From Galbula dea (taxonomy: Eukaryota > Chordata > Aves > Piciformes > Galbulidae), in the NCBI GenBank assembly GCA_013399015.1, contig VWZX01002966.1, forward strand, positions 310,001 through 374,000: a stretch of 64,000 nt of DNA, in the 5' to 3' direction. The notes beneath the pieces are model-generated. The model was not told where the DNA came from, made no database searches, and saw only the letters and a program-made list of their open reading frames with translations. Positions 13,751-23,848 of the stretch are shown in pieces. Each line of letters begins with the position of its first letter. Position 1 is the first letter of the stretch. The position numbers were made by a program, and so were the translations under genes.

Positions 13751-13790
13751 AATAACAAAACCAACAAACAAACAAAAAAAAACAACTAAA
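13751..13790. repeat. A-rich CAAA-type tract
   Basis: Low-complexity A-rich sequence with CAAA units. No retroposed sequence was recognised to its left that would make it a poly(A) tail. Confidence 0.75.
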
Positions 13791-15539
13791 CCCCATCCTG
13801 AAAAAACAGGTTAGTTTTGTGAGCCAAATACTAGAAGGTTTTACTTGAGCCTGACAGGGTGATGCTGGCTATGTTCCTTTACATTGCATCTATGAAAGCC
13901 CTGCAACTGAGTACCCTATTTGTTCAGTAGCTGAATGGCACAAAGAGCCAAATTCTGTGATCTTAAAATGCAAATAACTTGAAAAATCCTTCTTCTTGAC
14001 AGCAGACTATTCCTTAAAATTCTCAAATAAGTTGCATTAATTTCATCAGGCTAAAATGTAAGATTTCTGTTATCTTTTATACCCCAAAACCCTTTTTGCT
14101 TTTAAGTTAAAAGTGACCAAGGGAAATGAAAAATTTTGAGTTAGCATCATCTGTTGTGTTGAACAATGTAATGGTGTAATCCACTAACACACCTTTTTTT
14201 TAACTAACACACCATATGAAAAATGAACAGTTTACATCTTCAGAAATCACTCCTGTGCCAATATATCCATAAAGCAGTAGCTACTGTTTATTTCCTTGCA
14301 CAGAAACATCTACGATGTTTTACAATTTTTGGATCCAGTTGAAAAAAATGTCAAAAGTTAAATAACAAACCTGATTCCTGAAGACCTGCCTATATTATTT
14401 ATGGTGTCTTTAATAAACAGGAAAATAAGTAAGGTGGTCTAGCCTCTGGTTTGATCTTAACATGCAGTAAGAAAAGCTTTGGCCAAACAGATAGCATGCA
14501 TCAAAACAGAGGGATGGAAGAGGACATTGGCAGGACAGCTTCTGGCCTTGTGTCTAAAGACTGCCAAAATTTTACAGTTTTTGTTGGTTGATAAATTGAA
14601 CAGCTTTTAAATATACTACAATTCCTGTTTGTCTCCCTTGCTGTTACCCCACACCACAGTCATTGTAGCTTGCAGGTGATTTCTCTCAAGCACTGAAGGG
14701 GAACTATCTGCTGATAGGGAAATCTCTGCACTGATTTATTCGCTGTAATATTCAGTTGCATACAATTCTGGTTCTCAGGACTTAAAAGAGCATAACTATC
14801 TTTATTGGCTCTTCTGCAACAGTATATTGTGCTAATTTGTCAGTCCAATTAGTTCTTCAGATGTCTGCTGGAGATTAATGTTGTTTGGAAATGAGAAATG
14901 GAACTGGGAAGTGATCTGGTGTACTGAGAGCTCCTCCTGACAGCAAAAAACCACGCTTTGTCTGCCCACATGGTATCCTCAAACACCCTAAGCTGTACAT
15001 AGGGGACTTAGTTCATTTCAAACAACCAAGCTGTTCTGGTTTTGAAAGCAGCAGGCACAGTGATTGCTATTCCTGGAAAACATTTCACCATCTTGAACCT
15101 TGATTGTATAAACAAAATCATAGTTTACTATGTGCAATAGATCTTGAGAGATGTAAAGAGTAGTAAGGTCTGCTTCCAAGTACTGTTCTTCAGGTAGAGA
15201 CTTAGGATGACGGTGACTGTAACTCTGCCTCTTTAAACTTCAGACTTTGTGGTAGCCTCTGCTCTTAGGTTGTTATGTGATTAAGCCTAAAACTGAATCT
15301 CCTGTTAACAGTATCTTAAACAAAAGCTGTGTCCAAGCTTGGACGTGGCCCTTCGACAGCAAGAGAGGACTTGGCTGATGCTTTGCCCATAGACTAGAAA
15401 AACCAAAACACAGTCAAAAAATCTAGGTTCTGACTGCATCTGAGAAGCTAATGCCTGACCTTGTGAGGGTTAGTCTGAGGGTTAGTGTTTTCCTAAGGAG
15501 CTTAATTGCTGTGAAGGTGAGGGGTTGGCTTAGTATTGG

Positions 15540-15946
15540 ACTCTGAGGAAAGGCTGAGGGAGCTGCGTCTCTTTAGCCTGGAGAAGGGGAGGCTAAGGGG
15601 TGACCTCATCTATGCTTTTAAATATGTGAAGGGTGTGTGTCGGGAGGATGGGGTCAGGCTCTTCTCAGTGGAGCCCAGTGACAGGACAAGAGGCAATGGC
15701 TGTTAAGCTGAAGCATAGGAGATTCTGTGTGAATACATGTTGAAATTTTTTCACAGTTCAGGTGCCAGAGCACTGGAACAGACTGCCCAGAGAGGTTGTG
15801 GAGTCTCCTTCTATGGAGATATTCAAAACCCGTCTGGAAGCGCTTCTGTGTGACCTGGTCTAGGGAATACTGCTGTGGCAGGGGGGGTGGACTAGATGAT
15901 CTTTCGAGGTCCCTTCCAACTCCAAATATTCTGTGATTCTGTGATC
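15540..15946 (+). mobile_element. CR1 LINE fragment, ORF2 C-terminus and 3' end
   Basis: A forward CR1 copy of about 407 bp. It starts in the ORF2 3' coding part (GGCTGAGGGAGCTGCG, then CTCTTTAGCCTGGAG), passes through AGTGACAGGACAAGAGGCAA and GGAACAGACTGCCCAGAG, and ends with GGTCCCTTCCAACTCC and two ATTCTGTG-type octamers at about 15946. The start lies at almost the same internal CR1 position as the retained 3' block of the copy at 34010-34603. The coding frame is degraded: the sense frame breaks after the GGCAATGG block. Confidence 0.94.
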
Positions 15947-17491
15947 TCTGTGTAATACTTGAAGCTTTTGAGCTGGGAAGTGTTGCAAAAGCCATAAAGC
16001 TACCTAGTGCCTACAATAAGCTGCTGATTTGCTTCTTCTGTTCCAGCTAGTGATAGCTCTGTGGTGCTTAACCAGAAATATTTGGATATAAATGACCTGT
16101 GAGTATCTTATATTTGTTGAACTAGCAGGCAAATGAAAGGCTAAAATAAATGTAATATTCTCAAAATAAATCTAGGGAAAATCAATAGTCTATCTTTAAC
16201 ATTTTGGCAGCAAGTATTGTATTTATTTTTCTTTTCTTTGAGTCAAACTGTGACATTTTTCTTCTCTCAGCAGGAAGAAGCCAAAAGCATATATCAGGGT
16301 GGTTCTGTGAATGGCTGAAGCATTTATGGTGTTCAAATAAGTGTGTTTTGCCCAGCTGTTTAGGCATATATGCTGTATAATTGGTGTAGAATAAACAAAG
16401 TGACTATTGGTGAGCACAGCTGTCATTTTTATAGTCAGACTTGATGGAGACTCTGGGAATAGCTTGTTATGGAAATCTGGTGGATCTGTTTCATCATTTT
16501 TAATTCATAAACTTCCAGAAGAATCTAGAAGATTTCTCAAATGTGATGGGCTTCTCTTTTGTGCATGGAAAACTATAATCACTTTCCTTATTGCAATACA
16601 ATGCTATTGCCTTCAAAGTCTTATTTTTAGTGTCCGAAATTAATTTCCAACAACTGTTAGATTTGTGCGTGCAAAGGGAAATCATCAAACCAAACTTAAC
16701 GAGGGCTTTTGAATGTGTGTGAGGGGGTTGTGGTGTTGTGTTTTTTTCATTGTGTTTTTGTTTGTTTGATTTTAAAATGAGGATGCAGGATGACTTTTAA
16801 AACAAGCAAGTAACTTTGATTTGAAAATGAACTATATTCAGTAATCATATCTTAAAAACTTATGTGCAGAAAAGACCAGTAAATAACTTACTGTATCCTA
16901 TAATTGCCAGACCTGAGCTGTTTTCCTGAAGCTGTGAAATAATAAGAAACTTGTTCTGACTAGGAATCACTCCAATTGCCATAGTTCCATATAGGAGAGA
17001 GCATTTTGATAGATCTGTTCCACACCAAGGAAAGCGTGCATACTCAGTTATTAACATGAGGGACATTCTGTCTTCAATAAAGACTATACCAAGTCATGTA
17101 CTAGTAAACCATCTGGGCAATGGAATTTGGGGGTAGTACAGCCACTTCTCTCCTCACTGACTTGCCAGTTGATTATATTACATATGGAGTAGACAGGGCT
17201 GGAGAGGAAAATGAAGGTGACAGATAGACAAGGTCTCTCTGGAGGGCTACCTAAGGGAACGTGTAGGAACCAATGTTGGGTGGAAGTAGCTCATCTTGAA
17301 GTAATCAATAAGCTTTTTAAATGAAGACTGCTATGGTCTCAAAGTTAGTGTAATCTTGGTTCTTTGACCTCTTTAAGAGTCTCCCAATTACACAGGTTCA
17401 TTTTTTTTTGTTTAAGTGAGGTCTGTGAGATAGCTGTGCCTGGATACTGTCCAGTTGCGAGCTCCTCAAGGAAAGTGAAAGACTTTTAAAA
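15947..17491. other. Unique non-coding DNA
   Basis: No gene or repeat is recognised. Short frames at 16182-16688 lie on both strands over the same bases and are not convincing. A T/G-rich patch lies at about 16728-16775. Confidence 0.5.
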
Positions 17492-17661
17492 TACAGATAT
17501 TAGGAAAAATGTCTTCATTGAAAGAATTGTTAGGCATTGGAACAGGCTGCCTGGGGAAGTGGTGGAGTCACCATCTCTGGAGGTGTTCAAAAACTGTAGA
17601 GATGTGGTACTTTGGGACATGGTTTAGTGGACGTGGTGGTGATAGGTTGATCGTTGGACAA
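17492..17661 (+). mobile_element. CR1 LINE fragment lacking its 3' end
   Basis: The sequence matches CR1 just upstream of the 3' end: ATATTAGGAAAAATGTCTTC, GGCATTGGAACAGGCTGCC, GTGGTGGAGTCACCATCTCTGG, and then GGTGGTGATAGGTTGATCG-TTGGAC. It stops at about 17661, where the GATGATC...GGTC...CCAACC block and terminal octamers should follow. Instead an A-rich segment (AAAAAAAGGTAAAAC...) begins. Normal CR1 insertions keep the 3' end and lose the 5' end, so the missing tail points to a later deletion or rearrangement. The 'TTTAGTGGACGTGGTGGTG' wording marks a different, probably older, subfamily. Confidence 0.88.
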
Positions 17662-20600
17662 AAAAAAGGTAAAACAAAAGAAGAAAAAAAAGAAGGGACT
17701 GGGACTGTGAGGTTTTTCTAATGTGTTACAGCCTTCTCTTGAAAGCCTATAAGCAGAATCCTAGGTAGCTGTGGAAGAGACCTGATGAGAAACACATGAG
17801 GTTAACCTCTTTGATTAATAATGCCATCTGCAGGAGTTTCCCAGCCATCAGCCCTTGTCCCAGAAGACCATTTGTACTTCACAGCATTAATATTCATTAG
17901 GTGTAACACCATATGTTGCACAGCAGGATGCATTGCCAGCAGACTGTTTGTCATAAAGCCAGATTTAATAAAGCATTGTAAAACAAACATTATGATGATA
18001 AATACAAAATGACAGGCTAATTAAGAGAATCTTAATTGCCATTTTTCCATAATAATATTTGTTTAGTATGTATCTGTCTTGTGCTAGGACCTTCCTTTTA
18101 CAGCTTTACACTCTGTATTGGCTCCATAAGGGGATCTGTGCCTTGTATGATTTAAGACACTTAATGTTCTGTTGCAGGAAATAAATTCAAGATTAATGAA
18201 TTGTTGCTATGCTATGGACTTGCATAATCATTGATCCCCAATCTGGATGAGTACAAAAAACCCAGCTCCAAATACTGACTTCAGAGGTATGTGAGTTGGT
18301 AGGGGACAACTTAATGTCCACTCTTGAGGGAATAATTTGAAAATGGAGTAGTTGCTGTTCTTTGGACAGGTACTGTGCAAGTATTACAGAGGGAGCACTT
18401 CTCAGCGAACAACTTAGATACAAATTGCAGTTTTCACATAGCAGTGCACAGACTGAAAGGCCTCTTTGTTCCTCCATCAGTAGAGCAGAATTTCGTTATT
18501 GCTCCATTCCTTGACACTGGTGATTTCATGGGAGGGAAAGGGATTTAAAGAATGTGAAACAATATTATGAATTAATGCAGAGAAGTGACACCTTACTTTT
18601 ATCATAGTTGTTGTTACCAGAGTGTCAGGAAATTACTATATCCTTCAAACCTGTCAAGGTTGTGAGTTAGAAAACTTTCAGGATCATTCACAGTATTTAT
18701 CCATGATACTTTTATATTCTACCATGTCTGCATTCTGACAGTTGCCTAACTTTAAATTATACAAGGAAGACAAAGAAAAAATTGTGACCTGAAAAGACAA
18801 CAGCAAAGTTTGAATGGGAGATTTGCTCATCGTAACTGAGGTTGTAATTGCTTTTTAGACTTCGTCTTGGTGAAGTTTCCTCTTCCACAGGTGCCACATT
18901 CTACTGTAATGTAAATCATTTGGGTTTCTGCTTCTGTGTACTATTTTGCAGAGTCAAAGTGGTGATCATAACCAAACCAGGTACAAAACTGAAAGCCAGA
19001 AGAGGAAAAACCCCAACACCCCAACCCTTAGAGTACAGTGACATGCTTTGAATTTTACCAGTGTCTGTCTTCTTGTGTATCTTAAACCTGTCATTCATTT
19101 CACAAAACAAAATATTTTTAGAGATGAATAAGAGTGGAAAGGGGCCAAAATATTATAATTCATTAATTCTTTTTAAAGTATTTGTTCTCATGTTGAACCT
19201 TAGATAGAAAAGTTTTATTTAGCTTGCATTGTGGATTTTGAAATAGTAATGTTTCAGAAACTGGACTGTGGTGGTATTCGGTTAGGGGTTTTTTCTGCTG
19301 AGGTTGTTTATCTGCCCCACACACCCCCTGCTGAAGGGAGTAAGTTTTTTTTGTTTGGTGGGAGTCTTTTTTTGTTTGTTTGTTTTGTAGGGTATTTTTT
19401 GTAATGAAAAAAAATGTATAATCCTTCCCAGGATGCTTGTCTGAATCATCTCCCAGCAACACTTTGCATAGCATTTTACTCTTGGCTTTTCCCACAGAAT
19501 ACTACTTTCCTTACTCTTGGGTTTTGACCAAACTTCTCAGATTTCAAGGTTCTTTCATTAGCACACATAAGTTATCAAAGCAAGATTTTCTAGCTTTATT
19601 CTGTCCTTATGTTTTTGTTGTTTTGGTTTTTTGTTTGTTGGTGTTTTTTTAAACAACTTTCCCTCTAAGCTTTAACCATATTACAACCATTACTCATTGT
19701 CTTTGTTTGCTGTGCTATCTTCAGATGACTATCGAGTGTTTGACATTGCCTGTGATAATCAATTCCCTTTTCCATCATGCAGAGCATGAGATGAGCAAAA
19801 TACCCATCTCCAACTTGTATAGTCTCAACAGATATTAAAAAGAAATTCCTCCAAAAGAAAAATCACCATGGCTAAAAAAAAATGCATTCCTAGACAAAAA
19901 TGCTTGAGGAAAAAAACAAAACCAACAACTGGCGTGTTTCCAGAAAAGGTACATGAATCATTGAACAACCTAAAATGTCAACTTTAAATTAAGCCCTAGT
20001 TTAAGGAAAAAGGAGCTCTATTTCTCTGGTAGGATGGTGACTTTATCTGAAATCTGTGCCAGTGCTTTACCTAGTCTGAAAGTACAATGGGCCAGCTGTT
20101 GTCTAGAGGACTTAAAGCCTTCCTGGTTGTCTGAACTGCAAAACACCTTCTGGGCCCTCCTGGTATGTGAAAGAAAAGGTACACAAATAGAGCTAAAGGC
20201 TGTGTTTGAAACTCTTCTGCCAGTGGCATTGAATGCCACTAAAACCAATATTGGCAGTGATGATAAAATCACCTTGAGATTAAGGAAAGAAGTGGGATAG
20301 CAAAGACAAATTAATAAGTAACGAGTGCTTTCCCTTCCCCCAAAGGATGATCAGGTCAGTCACGCTCTTGAGCAGGAAAGACAAGGTAATTGCAATAAGG
20401 TATTGAAGTAGAGCGATTTTCAGAAAACTGGAGGTGGGATCTGAAGGCATTTAGCTGAGACATCTGATCTACTTAGAAATAGTCAATGCTGTGTTTAAAA
20501 TCAGCATCTTCATCTGAGAACTACAAAGAGATTAGAATATTTCTATTGGATGATTTTTCCACACACCTTTTACATTTTCTGATGTGGAAATTTTCATGCT

Positions 20601-20720
20601 CTGAAGTTTGAGCTTGATCATTCAACAAAAATCAAACAAAGGTTTAACTTATCTCATGTTTCCTCCTCTTCCACTTTCCCCATTAGTGTGCAAAGCAGAG
20701 ATTTGGATTTTTTAGGCAAT
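17662..20720. other. Unique non-coding DNA, 3 kb
   Basis: No gene is recognised. The section 17820-18060 is rich in TAAT/ATTA-type sites and is treated separately. T/G-rich patches lie at about 19335-19400 and 19610-19655. At 20018-20300 both strands stay open (88 codons plus, 84 minus), but I cannot match either product to a family and there is no convincing splice or promoter context. Confidence 0.5.
17820..18060. promoter_or_regulatory. Candidate conserved non-coding element (speculative)
   Basis: The segment holds a dense set of homeobox-like cores: CATTAATATTCATTAGG, GGCTAATTAAGAG, CTTAATTGCC and several ATTA/TAAT words, together with ATTTAATAAAGC and an AACAAA(C/T) SOX-like word. Developmental enhancers in vertebrates often look like this, but AT-rich DNA yields such words by chance. 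Nothing here measures conservation, so this is a low-confidence pointer only. Confidence 0.15.
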
Positions 20721-20795
20721 CCATAGAATATCTCAAGTTCAATTGGACTCATAAGGATTACTGAGTCCAACTACCTGCTCCTTGCAGGACTGCTT
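20721..20795 (-). mobile_element. Old CR1 3' end fragment, reverse orientation
   Basis: Reading the plus strand, CCATAGAATATCTCAAGTTC, then CTCATAAGGATTACTGAGTC and CAACTACCTGCTCCTTGCAGG match the reversed 3' end of an older CR1 type that ends in ...ACTCAAGATATTCTATGG instead of repeated octamers. It is short and diverged: a GTTGGAAGGGA-type block reads GTTCAATTGGA here. The left edge is fairly clear; the right edge fades after about 20795. Confidence 0.75.
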
Positions 20796-21993
20796 GCATG
20801 ACTTGTGATCCCATAGTGTTGTCTTGCCACCTTCAAGGTGGACCTGCAAGATCTGATGTCAGTAATAAATGGCAGATCCAGTGATTGCATCTGCCTTCTC
20901 TTCTTCAGTTGGACCTGGTGCTCCCTTACTGATGTTGGTCATGTTATGCTGCAGCATAGTGCTGGTAATAGCTGTCAGGTGGCTCCCAGGGTTATCTGCA
21001 CTATGGGGTATATGCGCTATAGTGATTGATTCACAAACTATGGCTTAGGAAAATAATTTGTCACCTTGGAAGTTGAGGGGTTAGTAAATATACCCAGTTC
21101 CTTGTGGCTTTTTATGCAGATATGCTGTTCTAGTTTATTTTTAATAGCAATTATATTTTTTTTTCTGTCATCACACTTTCATTGAGTGTTGTGATCAAAA
21201 GCTGATAGGCGGATGATGAGTTTAGGGTACTGTTCTAGCCCTTCAGACATCACTGGGAATTTTCATTCAGAAAAGGGAATGTGATCTCATATATTGTGGG
21301 TTGGAAACTTGTTTGGTTTTGGCCCATTTGCATTTGGTGTCATTTTTAGTAGTTTTGTATTGAGAAAGCCCAGTGTGAGTTTCCCATATACAGAAGGCAA
21401 TCTGTGATGGTTTGGCACAAGGCATATTCCTGGAAGGCTTATCTAATCCACTTTTATTGTTTGTGGGAGCTACCAGCAGGAAAAAAAAAAAGCTACGTAA
21501 GCCTCTCATTTTTAAACATAATGTCCATTTTATGCTGAAGTTGAGTGTTTTTTAAAGAAGATTAATAGAATTTTTCTGCTGTGCTTACGTATGTGCACGT
21601 CCAATGGTAAGATCTTTGGGATGTTTGCTAGCTTACTACTTTTCTCAACTTGAAAGTGAGTGATGACTTTGTGCCCAGAAAAAAGAATTAATGCTGTAAG
21701 ACTAACAGGCATGGAAGACCATAGTCTATAGTGAAAAATATTATTGCATTTTAGAGGAGAAAAAAATGTCATTGACAGGAAGTTATTTGCTATGCTGTTA
21801 AATCATACTTCTAAAATGCATGTGTAGCACATACATTGGCATTCATGGGCACAGTGTGGATGTTTTCCTGAGTGGACTCTTACGTTTCTTGCCACAGTGA
21901 AGAAATGCCATCAGTTTGTGACTAGATTTCTAAATTATTCAGGACCAACCATACTGACTTGAATTAAGGTTTATACAGAGTGACATCCTGTGC
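20796..21993. other. Unique non-coding DNA
   Basis: No gene is recognised. A further stretch to about 21000 could be diverged repeat but I cannot place it. A short A11-12 run lies near 21480-21491. Confidence 0.45.
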
Positions 21994-21998
21994 TACAT
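21994..21998. repeat. Target-site duplication TACAT (left)
   Basis: The five bases directly left of the LTR edge (TACAT, then TGTCG). The same five bases follow the other edge at 22873-22877. The pair marks the insertion site and gives the exact ends of the LTR. Confidence 0.78.
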
Positions 21999-22118
21999 TG
22001 TCGAGGCCTGAAAGGGGCGGCTTTCCACAGTTCCCCCTCCCCCCTCCTTTTTGGACAAAGGACAGAGTTTGTGAGATTCCCTTGTCTGAATTAAGGTAAA
22101 CCAATACCAGTCTTAGGA

Positions 22119-22124
22119 TTTATT
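22119..22124 (-). terminator. LTR polyadenylation signal AATAAA
   Basis: AATAAA on the minus strand, 120 bp before the 3' edge of the LTR. It follows the pyrimidine-rich tract, as expected at the end of the R region. Confidence 0.55.
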
Positions 22125-22398
22125 GGCATAAAAATGCAAAACATGCTGTTCGACACAATAGCTCAATGAGAGCCACTTAACACCACCAAGCTAAGTAAAC
22201 AATTCCCCTGCAATTGTGTCCTACACTGATGGGGGGGGGGGCGGGGAAGAAGGGAAAGAGGAAAAGGGGAAGAGACAGAAAGACAGGTAAAGAGAGAATT
22301 AAAGATTATATCACCACCTGTGGATTGTCAGTCAACATCCTATGGAATCTTCTTGATGTCAGGTTTCTGGGTGATGTGAGCTCATTCATAGTGGGATA

Positions 22399-22406
22399 TT
22401 TTTATA
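22399..22406 (-). promoter_or_regulatory. TATA-like box of the LTR promoter
   Basis: TATAAAAA on the minus strand, inside the LTR and about 275 bp upstream of its AATAAA signal. This is the expected position for the U3 promoter. Whether it is still active cannot be seen from sequence. Confidence 0.5.
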
Positions 22407-22641
22407 CAATTTTTGATCTGGTGTTTCACACATGTATAATGAGCAGTCCCAAGTTCTCCCTTGGTTTCCAAGAAACTTCATGCTTTTCCAGTAGACTTCA
22501 TGTATAGGGATGGAGGGGGGCAGTCCCTAGCCTCTTCTTTCACCTTGATACCAAGAAATTCTGTGCGTATGCATATTGGGCAGTTGCATTTTATTCCAAG
22601 GACTTGCATGCACTGTCATGGTGTCTTGGTGAAAGCTTAAT

Positions 22642-22745
22642 TCTATTATCTGGATGCAGGTCTTTAGAGCACCTGCCTTTTGCTTACACACACCCTCTGT
22701 GCATCTGGGTGTAGGTCTTCAGAACATCTTTTTGCCTACACACCC
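22642..22745 (-). repeat. Tandem duplication in the LTR U3 region, two units
   Basis: Two adjacent diverged units lie at 22642-22695 and 22696-22745. Each, on the minus strand, runs GGGTGTGT(GT)A-GCAAAA...CT(A/G)AAGACCT(G/A)CA(T/C)CCAGATG-like sequence. The first has 54 bases and the second 50. Repeated U3 blocks are known as enhancer duplications in retroviral LTRs, and that reading is inferred here. Confidence 0.72.
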
Positions 22746-22872
22746 TCGTAGGCCTGCTAAGCCCAGCAAAAAGACAGAATAGTTTTGTAAATTGCTACTT
22801 CTGTAATATAAATTTGTATACACACCAATAAATGTTTTAAGACAAAAATGTCCATCACATCAGTCTGCCACA

Positions 22873-22877
22873 TACAT
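22873..22877. repeat. Target-site duplication TACAT (right)
   Basis: TACAT directly follows the GCCACA edge of the LTR and matches the left copy exactly. Confidence 0.78.
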
Positions 22878-23790
22878 TTCAATTGTGAAGGAACAGGTTA
22901 AAAACAAGCACTGGGTCACGTGACTATAAGACATGAAGATACGTGATGATAAAGGAATGAGAGAAAGAATAAAATGATGACTCTAAGAAATACTGTAAGC
23001 TTCAGTGTCTACATGTAACAAATGAAGCTAGGAAGGAACAAGAGGAAGGGCATAGGACAAGGCAATTATAAATTGATGCTAACTTAAAGTATTTAGGATC
23101 TCAAATGATACCAGTAAGATCCAGGCTATCCTGTCTCCTGAGTCTGGCACAACTTACACTTCACAGACACAAAAGACAGTTGCTACACTTTGAATATTGT
23201 CTTATTTGGTGTTTTTCCACAGCAAGAAAATAACAAGTCTGTATTCTAATCAGATTAATAAACAATATATCTATTACCAAAAAAAGAGTTTAGAATAAAA
23301 TATTCTAAATCTCAAATAGACATTATTTTTAAATTTAGCTATGACTAGTTATGCTCTCAGCATCCCTTTGTGCATTTCCTGGAGAATGTCTGGCTAGGTG
23401 TTCTCACATCTGTCAGTAAAGCCAACCCCTAAATGTGAAGTGCAGCACTTGGGAACACTTTGTGATTTTGTTATGATCCCTAGAGGACTTAGGGTCTATA
23501 AAAAGAAAGGAATGGATTAAATGGACCCACAAATGCATTATTGTTTTTTCATCTGCAAGAGGAACAGAGTTGCTCCAGCTTGGTCCCACATGTTCTATCA
23601 CTTTGGACAGTGATCTTGCCGGAGTGTAACTACTGCTGTGTTTGAGAGGTAAAACTGTTAGATTTAGCAATCCTCAAGACAAAAACAGGACTTGAAACAA
23701 ATATTGTGAATTACTTTAATAAATACTACTTTGCTTTGTTTTAATAAATGACAAAACAAAACCTGTAATGACCAACTTGAAGGAAAGGGA

Positions 23791-23848
23791 AACAAACAAA
23801 AGAAAGAAGCAAACAAAAACCCCCAAACAAAAACAAAACCACAAAACC
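23791..23848. repeat. A-rich CAAA-type low-complexity tract
   Basis: Imperfect AAAC/CAAA units over about 58 bases. It is simple sequence with no recognised retroposon attached. Confidence 0.75.

Larger units (their letters stand above)
8298..15539. other. Unique non-coding DNA, about 7 kb
   Basis: No gene or repeat family is recognised. Minor features are a (GGGT)4 run at 8724-8739, a pyrimidine-rich patch followed by an AG at about 9090-9107, an A-rich tract at 13751-13790 and an 11-bp direct repeat at 14183-14213. There is also a 14-bp perfect palindrome (GTCCAAGCTTGGAC) at 15331-15344 and a doubled GAGGGTTAGT at 15464-15485. The frames at 13013-13361 overlap on both strands and do not resemble known proteins. 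Confidence 0.5.
21999..22872 (-). mobile_element. Retroviral solo LTR (probably ERVL-like), reverse orientation
   Basis: An 874-bp element with the properties of a complete long terminal repeat on the minus strand. On that strand it begins TGTGGCAGAC and ends GGCCTCGACA, giving the TG...CA ends of LTRs. It is bounded by a perfect 5-bp direct repeat, TACAT, at 21994-21998 and 22873-22877. On the minus strand it holds a TATA-like box (TATAAAAA, 22399-22406), a long pyrimidine tract with a C11 run (22231-22298) and an AATAAA signal (22119-22124), in the right order for U3-R-U5. A 5-bp duplication is typical of ERVL-type elements. Nothing between the ends looks like viral coding sequence, so this is a solo LTR left by recombination between two LTRs. 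It was identified from structure, not by a database match. Confidence 0.8.

Noticed and set aside
15464..15485. GGGTTAG-containing doubling (telomere-like)
   Set aside because: Only two units occur and they are separated, so this is not an interstitial telomere repeat.
20018..20300. Open frames on both strands
   Set aside because: No family is recognised, no splice or promoter context was found, and openness on both strands argues for composition and not coding.
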